This document shows, piece after piece, positions 1 to 7,496 of a stretch of 38,042 nucleotides of DNA. A program made the translations under genes and the position numbers. Positions within the stretch are counted from its first letter, which is position 1; every line of letters begins with the position of its first letter. Origin of the DNA: Cellulomonas fimi (GTDB taxonomy: Bacteria; Actinomycetota; Actinomycetes; Actinomycetales; Cellulomonadaceae); the NCBI RefSeq assembly GCF_012952065.1, contig NZ_JABCJJ010000026.1, positions 1 through 38,042 on the forward strand. The letters are read 5' to 3'. The notes beneath the pieces are model-generated. The model did no database searches, had not been told where the DNA came from, and saw only the letters and a program-made list of their open reading frames with translations.

Positions 1-1
1 G

Positions 2-85
2 GACAAGACCAAGCAGCGCGCCCTGACCCAACTCCGCCAGCTCGGCTACGACGTCACCCTCAACCCACTACCCGCCACCGGCTGA
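2..85 (+). CDS. 3' end of an unidentified gene, possibly a transposase (partial)
   Basis: Only the last 27 codons and a TGA stop are inside the window. The reading frame open from base 2 ends with LRQLGYDVTLNPLPATG. A basic stretch followed by 'LGYDVTL' and a short Pro-rich tail resembles the C-termini of several actinobacterial transposases, but the fragment is too short to name a family. The next gene converges on it from the minus strand, with about 100 bases of nothing recognisable between them. Confidence 0.35.
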   Translation, partial: DKTKQRALTQLRQLGYDVTLNPLPATG

Positions 86-188
86 CGCCCGTAGCGCCCG
101 TGGCCTGGCAGCCATCTTCATGTCAGGTCGGCCCCGTGCGCCAGACATCCGTCGCGCTGCGCGTGGTGAACAGCGAACGGCTCGACGC

Positions 189-872
189 TCAGGACTCGCC
201 GGGCTCGGCGCGCCAGCCGCTGTGCTTGCGCGCCGCGACCCATGCCGCCACCTGCGTGCGCCGCTGGAGGCCCATCTTGGCGAGCAGGGACGTGATGTGG
301 TTCTTGACCGTCTTCTCCGCGATGCTCAACCGCTCGGCGATCTCGCGGTTCGACAGCCCCTCGCCGATGAGGTCGAGCACGCGCAGCTCGCTCGGGGTCA
401 GGTGCTCGGTCGGGTCCTCGTGGCCGGCCCGGCGCCGCGTGACGGTGCGCTCGTCGAGCAACGTGCGACCCGCCGCGACGGCCCGCACGACGTCCGTGAT
501 CTCGGCGCCGCGCACACTCTTGAGCAGGTAGGCCGCCGCCCCTGCGTCGAGCGCGGCGGCGAGCGCGTCGTCGTCGTCGAAGGACGTGAGCACGATCGCG
601 CGCACCTCGGGCTGCGACTCGCGCACCTTCTTCATGAGGTCGATCCCCGTGCCGTCCGGCAGCTGGAGGTCCACGAGCATGATCTGCGGCCGGACGAGCC
701 CCGCGCGACGCACGCCGTCAGCGACCGTCGCGGCCTCGGCGACCACGTGCATGCCCTCGGCGCGCTCCACCACCTCGGCGATCCCCCGTCGCACCACCTC
801 GTGGTCGTCGACGATCATCACGTCGATCACCGCGGACCGGTCTGCGGACTGGGTCAGGTTGCTCGTCGCCAC
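189..872 (-). CDS. NarL/DevR-type response regulator (REC + LuxR HTH)
   Basis: A 227-aa protein. Residues about 17-135 form a receiver domain with the acidic pair D22-D23, phospho-acceptor D68 in MLVDLQLPDG, T96 and K118. Residues about 160-215 form a LuxR-type helix-turn-helix (LTPSELRVLDLIGEGLSNRE, then EKTVKNHITSLLAKMG). The sequence resembles mycobacterial DevR/DosR, but that regulon is not shown here. No histidine kinase is in the window, so it is an orphan as far as can be seen. It lies 58 nt downstream of mutM on the same strand. The GTG start has no Shine-Dalgarno but sits 6 nt after a TACGAT box, so it may be transcribed on its own as a leaderless mRNA. Confidence 0.9.
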   Translation of the reverse strand: MATSNLTQSADRSAVIDVMIVDDHEVVRRGIAEVVERAEGMHVVAEAATVADGVRRAGLVRPQIMLVDLQLPDGTGIDLMKKVRESQPEVRAIVLTSFDDDDALAAALDAGAAAYLLKSVRGAEITDVVRAVAAGRTLLDERTVTRRRAGHEDPTEHLTPSELRVLDLIGEGLSNREIAERLSIAEKTVKNHITSLLAKMGLQRRTQVAAWVAARKHSGWRAEPGES

Positions 873-878
873 GCGGGC

Positions 879-884
879 ATCGTA
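879..884 (-). promoter_or_regulatory. -10 box (TACGAT), leaderless type, for the response regulator
   Basis: TACGAT on the minus strand, 6 nt before the GTG start at 872. No convincing -35 element. The spacing places the transcription start at or next to the start codon. Confidence 0.5.
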
Positions 885-930
885 TCCAGGTCGGTCGGGC
901 CGGCGGTCGTTCGGCGGTCGACCCGCGCGC

Positions 931-1857
931 TCACCAGCGCCCGCGCCGCGGCCGCGGCTGGCACACCGGGCAGGTGAACGACGAGCGGTTCATGAACTCG
1001 TCCCGGCGGACCGGCGCGCCGCAGCGTGGGCACGGCCGGCCCGTCTGCCCGTAGACCGCGAGCGACCGGTCGAAGTAGCCCGACTCCCCGTTCACGTTGA
1101 CGTAGAGCGCGTCGAAGCTCGTCCCCCCGGCAGTGAGGGCCTCGCCCATGACCTCCGCCGCGGCGTCGAGCGCCCGCTCGACCTCGCCGCGCCGCAGCGT
1201 GTCGGTGGGCCGGGCGAAGTGCAGGCGCGCCCGCCACAGCGCCTCGTCGGCGTAGATGTTCCCCACGCCGGACACGAGGGTCTGGTCGAGGAGCGCCCGC
1301 TTGATCCCGGTGCGACGCCGACGGACGGAGGCGACGAGCGTCTCGCGGTCGAGCGCGGGGTCGAGCAGGTCGCGCGCGATGTGGGCCACGGGTTCGGGGA
1401 CCGCGGGGACCGGGGACCCGCGCCCGCCTGCAGCGCCGTCCGGCGTCGGCACCAGATCGGGGGCGGACAGGTGCCCGAAGGTCCGTTGGTCCACGAAGTG
1501 CAGCTCGGAACCGTCGTCCAGCGCGAGCCGGACGCGCAGGTGCGGCGAGGTCGGTGCGGTGCGCGACTCGTCGTCGGGCCCGCGAACGATCAGCTGCCCG
1601 CTCATGCCCAGGTGCGCCATGAGCGCGGCGTCGGGGTGGGCCCCGGTCGGGGTGTCGAGAAGCAGCCACAGGTACTTGCCGCGGCGGACGGCGGCGTCGA
1701 ACCGGCGGCCCGCGAGCCGCCCGGCGAGGTCGACGGGTCCGCCCACGTGGCGGCGCACGCTGTAGTCGCGCAGCACCTCGGTGTGCTCGACGGTGCGACC
1801 GAGCACGTGCCGGGCGAGCCCGTCACGCACCGTCTCGACCTCCGGCAGCTCGGGCAC
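931..1857 (-). CDS. mutM: Formamidopyrimidine-DNA glycosylase (Fpg/MutM)
   Basis: A 308-aa base-excision-repair enzyme that removes 8-oxoguanine and formamidopyrimidines and cleaves the abasic site. The GTG at 1857 is chosen because it gives the N-terminus PELPEVETV, where processed P2 is the catalytic nucleophile and E3 a catalytic acid. RRGKYL (K61) and the helix-two-turn-helix segment with [13 protein letters not shown] are present. The C-terminal zinc finger is CPRC...CPVC (CX2C-X16-CX2C). The frame stays open far upstream into rnc, but that extension is not homologous. The gene follows rnc by 25 nt, the usual actinobacterial rnc-mutM pair. Confidence 0.97.
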   Translation of the reverse strand: MPELPEVETVRDGLARHVLGRTVEHTEVLRDYSVRRHVGGPVDLAGRLAGRRFDAAVRRGKYLWLLLDTPTGAHPDAALMAHLGMSGQLIVRGPDDESRTAPTSPHLRVRLALDDGSELHFVDQRTFGHLSAPDLVPTPDGAAGGRGSPVPAVPEPVAHIARDLLDPALDRETLVASVRRRRTGIKRALLDQTLVSGVGNIYADEALWRARLHFARPTDTLRRGEVERALDAAAEVMGEALTAGGTSFDALYVNVNGESGYFDRSLAVYGQTGRPCPRCGAPVRRDEFMNRSSFTCPVCQPRPRRGRW

Positions 1858-1882
1858 TACACGGCCTCTCGGTCGGGGCCGC

Positions 1883-2620
1883 TCACGCGCCCGGCGTCGC
1901 GCCGACGCCGTCGATCGCCCGCAGCGTCTCGTACGCGACCGCGGCGGCCCGCTGCTCGGCGATCTTCTTGGCCGGCCCCGCACCGGTGCCGTGCACCTCA
2001 CCCCCCACGACGGCGTGCGCGGTGAAGGTCCGCGCGTGGTCGGGGCCGACGCCGACGATGTCGTACGACGGGACGCCGAGACCGAGCTCGGCCGTGAGCT
2101 CCTGGAGCGAGGTCTTCCAGTCGAGACCGGCGCCGAGGTCCGCCGCGGCGTCGAGCGTCGGGCCGACCAGGCGCTCGACCAGCGCGCGCGCCCGCTCGAG
2201 CCCGTGCGCGAGGTAGACGGCACCGAAGAGCGCCTCGAGCGTGTCGGAGAGGATGGAGTCCTTGTCGGCGCCGTCCGTCGCCAGCTCGCCCTTCCCGAGC
2301 AGCACGTAGCCGCCGAGGTCGAGCGTGCGCGCGGTCTCGGCCAGGGCACGCTGCGACACGGTCGCCGCGCGCATCTTGGCGAGGTCGCCCTCGCTGCGCT
2401 CGGGGTGGCGCCGGTAGAGCGCCTCGGTGACCACGAGCCCCAGGACGGCGTCGCCGAGGAACTCGAGCCGCTCGTTGGTGGGGATCCCTCCGGCCTCGTG
2501 CGCGAACGAGCGGTGCGTCAGCGCCAGCACGAGAAGCTCGGGGTCCACAGGGACCTCGAGCTTCTCGATGAGCTGGTCAGCCGAGACGGCGGCACTGCCG
2601 CCGGAGTGCTTCGGCTTCAC
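1883..2620 (-). CDS. rnc: Ribonuclease III
   Basis: A 245-aa double-strand-specific endoribonuclease for rRNA processing and mRNA decay. The N-terminal RNase III domain carries the signature [10 protein letters not shown] (residues 49-58; E53 and D57 are metal ligands) and the second acidic pair in [12 protein letters not shown]. The C-terminal half (from about DWKTSLQEL) is a double-stranded-RNA-binding domain ending in [20 protein letters not shown]. Full length for the family. It lies 9 nt downstream of rpmF in the conserved yceD-rpmF-rnc-mutM order. Confidence 0.97.
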   Translation of the reverse strand: MKPKHSGGSAAVSADQLIEKLEVPVDPELLVLALTHRSFAHEAGGIPTNERLEFLGDAVLGLVVTEALYRRHPERSEGDLAKMRAATVSQRALAETARTLDLGGYVLLGKGELATDGADKDSILSDTLEALFGAVYLAHGLERARALVERLVGPTLDAAADLGAGLDWKTSLQELTAELGLGVPSYDIVGVGPDHARTFTAHAVVGGEVHGTGAGPAKKIAEQRAAAVAYETLRAIDGVGATPGA

Positions 2621-2629
2621 GCGGCTGCG

Positions 2630-2824
2630 TCAGCCGGCGTGCTCGGTGCGCAGCGCCTCGGCGTACTGGCGACCGTTGTAGGTGCCGCACGTCGGGCACG
2701 CCTGGTGCGGGCGCATGTTGCTCTTGCACTGGGGGCAGGTGGTGAGCGTCGTGGCAGTGGTCTTCCACTGCGACCGACGCGCACGGGTGTTGCTGCGCGA
2801 CATCTTGCGCTTCGGAACAGCCAC
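2630..2824 (-). CDS. rpmF: 50S ribosomal protein L32
   Basis: A 64-aa protein starting VAVPKRKMSRS. The GTG at 2824 is chosen because AVPKRKMS is the conserved L32 N-terminus; a longer open frame upstream has no support. Four cysteines (C30, C33, C43, C46) form the zinc ribbon of the zinc-binding form. A purine-rich AAAGAGAG ribosome binding site precedes the start. The stop codon of the upstream YceD gene is only 2 nt away, so the two are probably translationally coupled. Confidence 0.96.
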   Translation of the reverse strand: MAVPKRKMSRSNTRARRSQWKTTATTLTTCPQCKSNMRPHQACPTCGTYNGRQYAEALRTEHAG

Positions 2825-2826
2825 GG

Positions 2827-3447
2827 CTAGCTCTCTTTCGTGTCGTCTGACATTCCCTCGAGGCTGCTCAGCGCGGCCCACCGGGGGTCAAGGATCTCAT
2901 GCGAATGATCCGGGTCGTCCGCCAGGCGTGCTCCGCACTCGGAGCACAGTCCCGGGCAGTCCGGCCGGCACAACGGTCGGAACGGCAGCGCAGGCACCAC
3001 CGCATCCCGCAGCGCGGGCTCGACGTCGATCAGCTCGCCGTCCAGCTCGCGCACGTCTTCCTCGTCGTCCCCGTCCTCCAGCGCGACGCGCGCCCGCTCG
3101 GGGTACGCGTACAGCTCCGTCACGGACACGTCGACGTCGTCGACCACCTCGTCCAGGCAGCGCACGCACTCCCCGACCGCCCGGCCCCGGACGTTGCCCG
3201 AGACCAGGACCCCCTCCATGACGGCCTCGAGCCGGAGATCCAGCTCGAGATCCGTCCCGACGGGGACACCGATCACGTCGGTACCGAGGTCCTCGGGCGC
3301 CGGCACCGTGCGCTGAACCCGTCGCATCGATCCCGGACGTCGGCCGAGCTCGTGGGTGTCGAGCACGAACGGCGAACGGGGATCGAGGTGAATGGCGCGC
3401 TCCACGGCTGTGCGGTTCCTACTGGTGAGGGGGCTCGGTACCGCCAC
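2827..3447 (-). CDS. YceD/DUF177 family protein
   Basis: A 206-aa protein of the DUF177 (YceD) family, which is nearly always encoded just before rpmF. Roles in 23S rRNA accumulation have been proposed for plant and bacterial members. Visible family marks are DPRSPFVLDTHELGRRPGS near the N-terminus, GECVRCLDEV, and the Cys-rich CRPDCPGLCSECG. The acidic stretch DGDDEEDVRE is typical of actinobacterial members. The start is uncertain: the GTG at 3447 gives the longest form, while an internal GTG at 3405 preceded by AGGAAC gives VERAIHLDPRSP, closer to the usual N-terminus. A TAACAT box at 3469-3474 may be the promoter. Confidence 0.9.
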   Translation of the reverse strand: MAVPSPLTSRNRTAVERAIHLDPRSPFVLDTHELGRRPGSMRRVQRTVPAPEDLGTDVIGVPVGTDLELDLRLEAVMEGVLVSGNVRGRAVGECVRCLDEVVDDVDVSVTELYAYPERARVALEDGDDEEDVRELDGELIDVEPALRDAVVPALPFRPLCRPDCPGLCSECGARLADDPDHSHEILDPRWAALSSLEGMSDDTKES

Positions 3448-3527
3448 GACCGGCAGGACCGACGGACGATGTTACCGGCTCGCGCGCGACTGCCCAAACG
3501 CGACGCGGCGTTCGTGGGCGGGCGGGC

Positions 3528-4049
3528 TCAGCGGACGGGCTCGGCCCCACCCAACCGGCCGGCCAGCTTGGCGCGACCCGCCTGCACCTGCGTCAGCACC
3601 TTGCCCAGGTCGATCTCGAAGTCCGCGAGGCGCCGGTCGCAGTAGTCGTCGGCGTCCCGCCGCAGCCCCTCGGCCACGCGCTCGGCCTCTGCGAGGATCT
3701 CCGCCGCGCGCGCCTGCGCCGCGAGCGTGACGGCCTCCGTCTCGACGAGCTCCGCCGCCCGCGCCCGGGCCGCCTCGAGGATGGAGTCCGCCTCGGCCTG
3801 CGCAACACCGCGGGCCGCGTCGGCATCCGCGAGCACCGCGTCGGCCTGGCTCAGCTGGGTCGGGAGGACGTCCCTCGCCTGGTCGAGCAGGTCGAGAAGC
3901 TCGGCGCGGTTGACGAGCACCGAGGACGACATCGGCATCGCCCGCGCGCCCTCCACGGCGGCGGTCAGGGCGTCGAGGATCCCGGTCAGCCCCTCGGGCT
4001 GCGTCCGGTCGACGTCGTGGTCCAGGTGTGAGCTCTCGCTCATCGTCAT
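3528..4049 (-). CDS. Coiled-coil protein, DivIVA/ATP-synthase-B-like, unknown function
   Basis: A 173-aa protein. After an acidic N-terminus, residues about 70-140 are a long Ala/Glu/Arg heptad-like helix rich in ARARAAELVE and AQARAAEILAEAE motifs, a probable coiled coil. Such proteins in this position between coaD and yceD are often labelled DivIVA-like or 'ATP synthase B/B-prime CF(0)-like'. No transmembrane segment is seen, so it is not an Fo subunit. The ATG at 4049 overlaps the coaD stop (ATGA); a second ATG at 4043 is possible. Translational coupling to coaD is likely. Its function is not known to me. Confidence 0.85.
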   Translation of the reverse strand: MTMSESSHLDHDVDRTQPEGLTGILDALTAAVEGARAMPMSSSVLVNRAELLDLLDQARDVLPTQLSQADAVLADADAARGVAQAEADSILEAARARAAELVETEAVTLAAQARAAEILAEAERVAEGLRRDADDYCDRRLADFEIDLGKVLTQVQAGRAKLAGRLGGAEPVR

Positions 4050-4543
4050 CTCCTCTCGTACGCCGGGGCGGTGCCCAGCGCCTCACGCACGACTGCCTCG
4101 ACGCCGTCGGGCACGAGGTCGGCGATGGGACCGCCGTGGCGCGCGACGTCCTTCACCAGGGACGACGCGATGTGGGCGAGTGCGGGGTCGCCCACGACGA
4201 ACACGGTCTCGACGCCGGTCAGATGCCGGTTCATGAGCGCCATCGGCAGCTCGTGGTCGTAGTCCGCGCCGCCGCGCAGTCCCTTGACGACCGCGACGGC
4301 GCCGACCTCCTCGCAGAAGTCCGTGAGCAGGCCCGCGACGAGCTCGACGCGCACCCCCTCGACGCCCGAGAGCGCGGCACGCGCGAGCTCGACCCGGATC
4401 TCGGCGGGCAGCAGCGCCTGCTTGCTGGCGTTGTGCGCGACGCCCACGACGACCTCGTCGAACATCGCGCGCGCGCGACGGACGACGTCGAGATGGCCGA
4501 GCGTGACGGGGTCGAACGACCCGGGGCAGACGGCGACGGTCAC
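4046..4543 (-). CDS. coaD: Phosphopantetheine adenylyltransferase
   Basis: A 165-aa enzyme converting 4'-phosphopantetheine and ATP to dephospho-CoA, the fourth step of CoA synthesis. The nucleotidyltransferase motif GSFDPVTLGHLD occupies residues 8-19 (the HxGH site reads TLGH), KGLRGGADYDHE follows near residue 87, and SSLVKDVARHGG near 127-138. Length is typical. It starts with GTG 14 nt after rsmD and overlaps the next gene by 4 nt. A TACCCT box lies 6 nt before the GTG, so it may also be transcribed independently of the upstream genes. Confidence 0.97.
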   Translation of the reverse strand: MTVAVCPGSFDPVTLGHLDVVRRARAMFDEVVVGVAHNASKQALLPAEIRVELARAALSGVEGVRVELVAGLLTDFCEEVGAVAVVKGLRGGADYDHELPMALMNRHLTGVETVFVVGDPALAHIASSLVKDVARHGGPIADLVPDGVEAVVREALGTAPAYERR

Positions 4544-4549
4544 GCGGTC

Positions 4550-4555
4550 AGGGTA
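4550..4555 (-). promoter_or_regulatory. -10 box (TACCCT), leaderless type, for coaD
   Basis: TACCCT on the minus strand exactly 6 nt before the coaD GTG. It lies in the 14-nt rsmD-coaD gap, so it would be an internal operon promoter. No -35 element is evident. Confidence 0.5.
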
Positions 4556-4557
4556 TG

Positions 4558-5163
4558 TCAGCGGGGCCGGGAGCCGGGTGCGGACGAGGCGTGCGTCTCG
4601 TCCGGGCTCGCGTCAGGGCTCGCGAACCACACGACCGTCTCCCCGTACGCGCGGCGGTCCGTGGGCCCGAGGTCCGTGGGCCAGCGCGGCTCGGGGCTGC
4701 GCGACGAGCGCTCGACGACGACGACGCCGTCCGGGTCGAGGGCCGTCGGTCCCGCGAGCCTGGCGAGCACCTCGGCGAGGACGTCCTCGTCCAGGTCGTA
4801 CGGCGGGTCGATCAGGACGAGGTCCCACGGCGCCGCGACCGGCCGCTGCACGAACCGCTCGGCCCGCTCCCCCACGACCGTCACCAGCGGCAGACGCAGC
4901 GCGGCCACGTTGGCGCGGCAGGCGTCGACCGCCACGCGCGCCGAGTCCACGAGCGTGACCGCGGCGGCACCGCGGCTCGCCGCCTCGATGCCGAGCGCCC
5001 CGGAGCCGGCGTAGAGGTCCAGCACGCGGGCACCCGCGACCGCGTCGAGGTGCTCGAGCCGCGAGAACAGCGCCTCCCGGACGCGTTCGCTCGTCGGCCG
5101 GGTGCCCCTGGTCGGCACCCGCAGCGTGCGCCCCCCGGCCGTGCCCGCCACGACCCGCGTCAC
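4558..5163 (-). CDS. rsmD: 16S rRNA (guanine(966)-N(2))-methyltransferase RsmD
   Basis: A 201-aa S-adenosylmethionine-dependent enzyme that methylates G966 of 16S rRNA. Typical N-terminus VVAGTAGGRTLRVP, then RPTSERVREALFSRL. The SAM-binding motif LDLYAGSGALGIE is at about 48-60 and the catalytic DPPY at 119-122 (LIDPPYDL). The GTG at 5163 is chosen because it yields the family N-terminus and overlaps the stop of the upstream membrane-protein gene (GTGA), indicating coupling. The rsmD-coaD pair is widely conserved. Confidence 0.96.
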   Translation of the reverse strand: MTRVVAGTAGGRTLRVPTRGTRPTSERVREALFSRLEHLDAVAGARVLDLYAGSGALGIEAASRGAAAVTLVDSARVAVDACRANVAALRLPLVTVVGERAERFVQRPVAAPWDLVLIDPPYDLDEDVLAEVLARLAGPTALDPDGVVVVERSSRSPEPRWPTDLGPTDRRAYGETVVWFASPDASPDETHASSAPGSRPR

Positions 5164-6785
5164 CGCGCACCTCCCGCGCCCGCACCCGCACCGCCGGCTG
5201 CCGTCGCCGGGAGCCGGACGCACACCGCGACGACGATCGCGGACGCGACCCCCTGAGCCACGAGGACCGGGACCGGCGCGGCGCCCAGCAGGAGCGCGAT
5301 CAGCACGGGCACCAGGCCGAGCGCGACGACGTCCGGCCCGCGCGAAAGCACCGCCAGCACGCCCAGCGGCACCGCGCCGGCCGGCGTCGAGACGAGCGGG
5401 CCGGCCCAGTCGGGCGCGGGCCGGTAGGCCGACCGGACCGCCGCGCCCGCCCACACCGGTGCCGACGCCAGGCCGAGCGCGAGCCACGCCATCAGGCCCT
5501 CTGCCCCGCCGTCGGCCAGGTCGCCGTGCAGCTGCGCGACCGCCGCGAACGCCCCGAGCGACCACACGACCGCCACGGCGCCCGGCACCGCGGTGCGCAG
5601 CACCCGGACCCGTCGGGCCGAGAGCGGCAGCAGCCGGTCGAGCACGGGCGCCATCTCGGCGCGGCGCGCGCCCTCGGCGCCCGCGAGCATCGCGACGTAG
5701 CCCGACCCGACCAGCACGATCGCCAGCACCGCGGTGCTCGCGAGCTCCGGGACGACGAGCACGACGGCGGGCGCCACCGTCGCGCCGAGCACCTGGACGA
5801 CGTGGCGCGGCGAACGCACGAGCAGCGCCACGTCGGCGGCCACGACCGCGGCCGACGCCGACCGCACCGCCCCGAACCGCGCGGAGCGCCGCCGCCGTGG
5901 ACGGGCCGCGCCCTCGACGAGCGTGCGCCCGAGCTCGCGCGAGTCGAGCGAGACGACCGCGCCGACCGCCTGGCTCGAGATCGAGCCGCTCTCCCGCAGG
6001 TCGCGCCCCGGGATCCGGCCGAGCCGCCGGTCGAGCGCGACGGCCGCGGCCACCACCACGACCGTCAGCACTGCCAGCACGACGGCTCCCGGCGACGGCA
6101 GCGCCTCGAGCCGCCACCCGGTGAGCGCGCCGACCACGGCGAGCACGGGCACGAGCGCGACCGACGCATGCCCTGCGGCCGCGATCCGCCGCCGCACCGC
6201 TCCCAGGCTCTGACCCACCCCGGCGAGCAGCACGAGCGCCGCCGTGCCCAGCCCGCCGAGCGCACCGAAGCGCACCAGGCGGTCGGCGCTCGTCCCGCCG
6301 TACCCCTGGACCGTGAGGTCGACCAGCACCAGGACGAGCGCTCCCACCCCGCCGGCGAGCAGCGGGAGCCGCGCGGCGGTCGGCCGCAGCAGGCCCCGCC
6401 GGTCGACCGGCAGCGGGAGCCACCAGGTCGCCTCGGCCGCGCCGACCCCCACCGGACCGAGGCGTCCCGCGAGGGACAGCACGACGCCGACGAAACCCAG
6501 CACCGCCAGCCCGGCGAGGCTCGGCAGGCCGAGATCAGGGCCGGGGGCCGGCACGACGGGCGCAGGGCGCAGGGCGTCCCGCGCCACCTCGACGACGCCG
6601 AGGGCCATCCCGATCCCGATCGCGACCATGATCAGCGCGTAGTACAGGTCGCCGAGCAGCTGCCCGATCCCGGCGTCCGATCGCCGCCGTGCCGTCGCCG
6701 CGGTGGCCCGCCGGACCGCCCGGCCCGCCGGGACGCGGGAGCCGTCGGCCGTGCCGGTCCCCGCCCCGGCCGACGGCGGCGTCAT
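5160..6785 (-). CDS. Large multi-pass membrane protein, ABC permease (DUF6297-like)
   Basis: A 541-aa protein with a cytoplasmic basic N-terminus and roughly a dozen hydrophobic segments (for example AIGIGMALGVVEVA, GFVGVVLSLAG, VVLAVLTVVVVAAAVAL, VPVLIALLLGAAPVPVLVA). It lacks the usual permease signatures. It overlaps the stop-start of the ABC ATPase gene upstream (ATGA) and of rsmD downstream (GTGA), so all three are translationally coupled. Its size and ATPase partner match the actinobacterial DUF6297 family, an assignment I make from memory and hold only moderately. The substrate is unknown. Export rather than import is inferred because no solute-binding protein is nearby. Confidence 0.8.
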   Translation of the reverse strand: MTPPSAGAGTGTADGSRVPAGRAVRRATAATARRRSDAGIGQLLGDLYYALIMVAIGIGMALGVVEVARDALRPAPVVPAPGPDLGLPSLAGLAVLGFVGVVLSLAGRLGPVGVGAAEATWWLPLPVDRRGLLRPTAARLPLLAGGVGALVLVLVDLTVQGYGGTSADRLVRFGALGGLGTAALVLLAGVGQSLGAVRRRIAAAGHASVALVPVLAVVGALTGWRLEALPSPGAVVLAVLTVVVVAAAVALDRRLGRIPGRDLRESGSISSQAVGAVVSLDSRELGRTLVEGAARPRRRRSARFGAVRSASAAVVAADVALLVRSPRHVVQVLGATVAPAVVLVVPELASTAVLAIVLVGSGYVAMLAGAEGARRAEMAPVLDRLLPLSARRVRVLRTAVPGAVAVVWSLGAFAAVAQLHGDLADGGAEGLMAWLALGLASAPVWAGAAVRSAYRPAPDWAGPLVSTPAGAVPLGVLAVLSRGPDVVALGLVPVLIALLLGAAPVPVLVAQGVASAIVVAVCVRLPATAAGGAGAGAGGAR

Positions 6786-7477
6786 CGGGTGGGCTCGGAC
6801 CGGATGGCGCGGGCGGCGTCGGTCACCGGGAGCACCGGTGACTCGACGTCGCCGACGAGGACCGCGGCGTCGGCCACGGCCTCGAGCAGGGCCGGGTCGT
6901 GGGTCGCGAGCAGCACGGCGCCGCCGGCGTCGGCCTCGTCCCGCAGCCGGGCTGCGAGGGCCGAGCGCATCCGCTGGTCGAGCCGCTGCTCGGGCTCGTC
7001 GAGCACCAGCAGGCGTCGGGGGCGCGCGAACCCGGCCGCGAGCAGCAGGCGGCGGCGCTGGCCCGACGAGAGCGCGACCGGCAGCACGTCCGCGTGGCCG
7101 GTCAGTCCGAAGTCGTCGAGGAGGTCGGCGACCACGTCCGCCGCGTCGGCGACGCCGTGGCCGCGCGCCGTCAGCACCAGGTGCTCGGCGACGGTGAGGG
7201 CCGGGAAGTACGCGTCGTCGTCGAGCACGCTCGAGACCTGGGCGCGGAACCGCGCATCGCGCTCGTCGACCTGCGCGCCGAGGACCTGGAGCTCGCCGCC
7301 GGCCGGCTCGAGGAGGCCCAGCACCGCCCGCAGGACCGTCGACTTGCCCGAGCCGTTGGGACCGACCAGGGCGAGCGCTCGACCGGCCTCGAGCGTGAAG
7401 GAGACCGGGGCGCAGACCGGTTCCCCGCCGTAGCCGAGCACGAGCGCGTCCGCGTGGATGACGGGGGACGCAGGCAC
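6782..7477 (-). CDS. ABC transporter ATP-binding protein
   Basis: A 231-aa nucleotide-binding domain. Walker A is GPNGSGKS (39-46), the candidate Q-loop Q80, signature LSSGQ (136-140), Walker B LLVLDE (156-161) and H-loop H193 in ATHD, so the ATPase looks intact. It overlaps the 541-aa membrane protein by 4 nt and follows recG by 19 nt. One ATPase plus one large membrane protein with no binding protein suggests an exporter. The GTG start has no Shine-Dalgarno but lies 6 nt after TAGGGT, so the ABC pair may have its own leaderless promoter inside the recG-rsmD unit. Confidence 0.93.
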   Translation of the reverse strand: MPASPVIHADALVLGYGGEPVCAPVSFTLEAGRALALVGPNGSGKSTVLRAVLGLLEPAGGELQVLGAQVDERDARFRAQVSSVLDDDAYFPALTVAEHLVLTARGHGVADAADVVADLLDDFGLTGHADVLPVALSSGQRRRLLLAAGFARPRRLLVLDEPEQRLDQRMRSALAARLRDEADAGGAVLLATHDPALLEAVADAAVLVGDVESPVLPVTDAARAIRSEPTR

Positions 7478-7483
7478 GTGACC

Positions 7484-7489
7484 ACCCTA
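7484..7489 (-). promoter_or_regulatory. -10 box (TAGGGT), leaderless type, for the ABC ATPase
   Basis: TAGGGT on the minus strand, 6 nt before the GTG at 7477 and within the 19-nt gap after recG. It would uncouple the ABC pair from recG transcription. Confidence 0.5.
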
Positions 7490-7496
7490 GGACGCC

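Noticed and set aside
1858-2349. N-terminal extension of MutM into rnc
   Set aside because: The frame is open, but MutM needs Pro directly after the start; upstream codons are out-of-frame rnc sequence.
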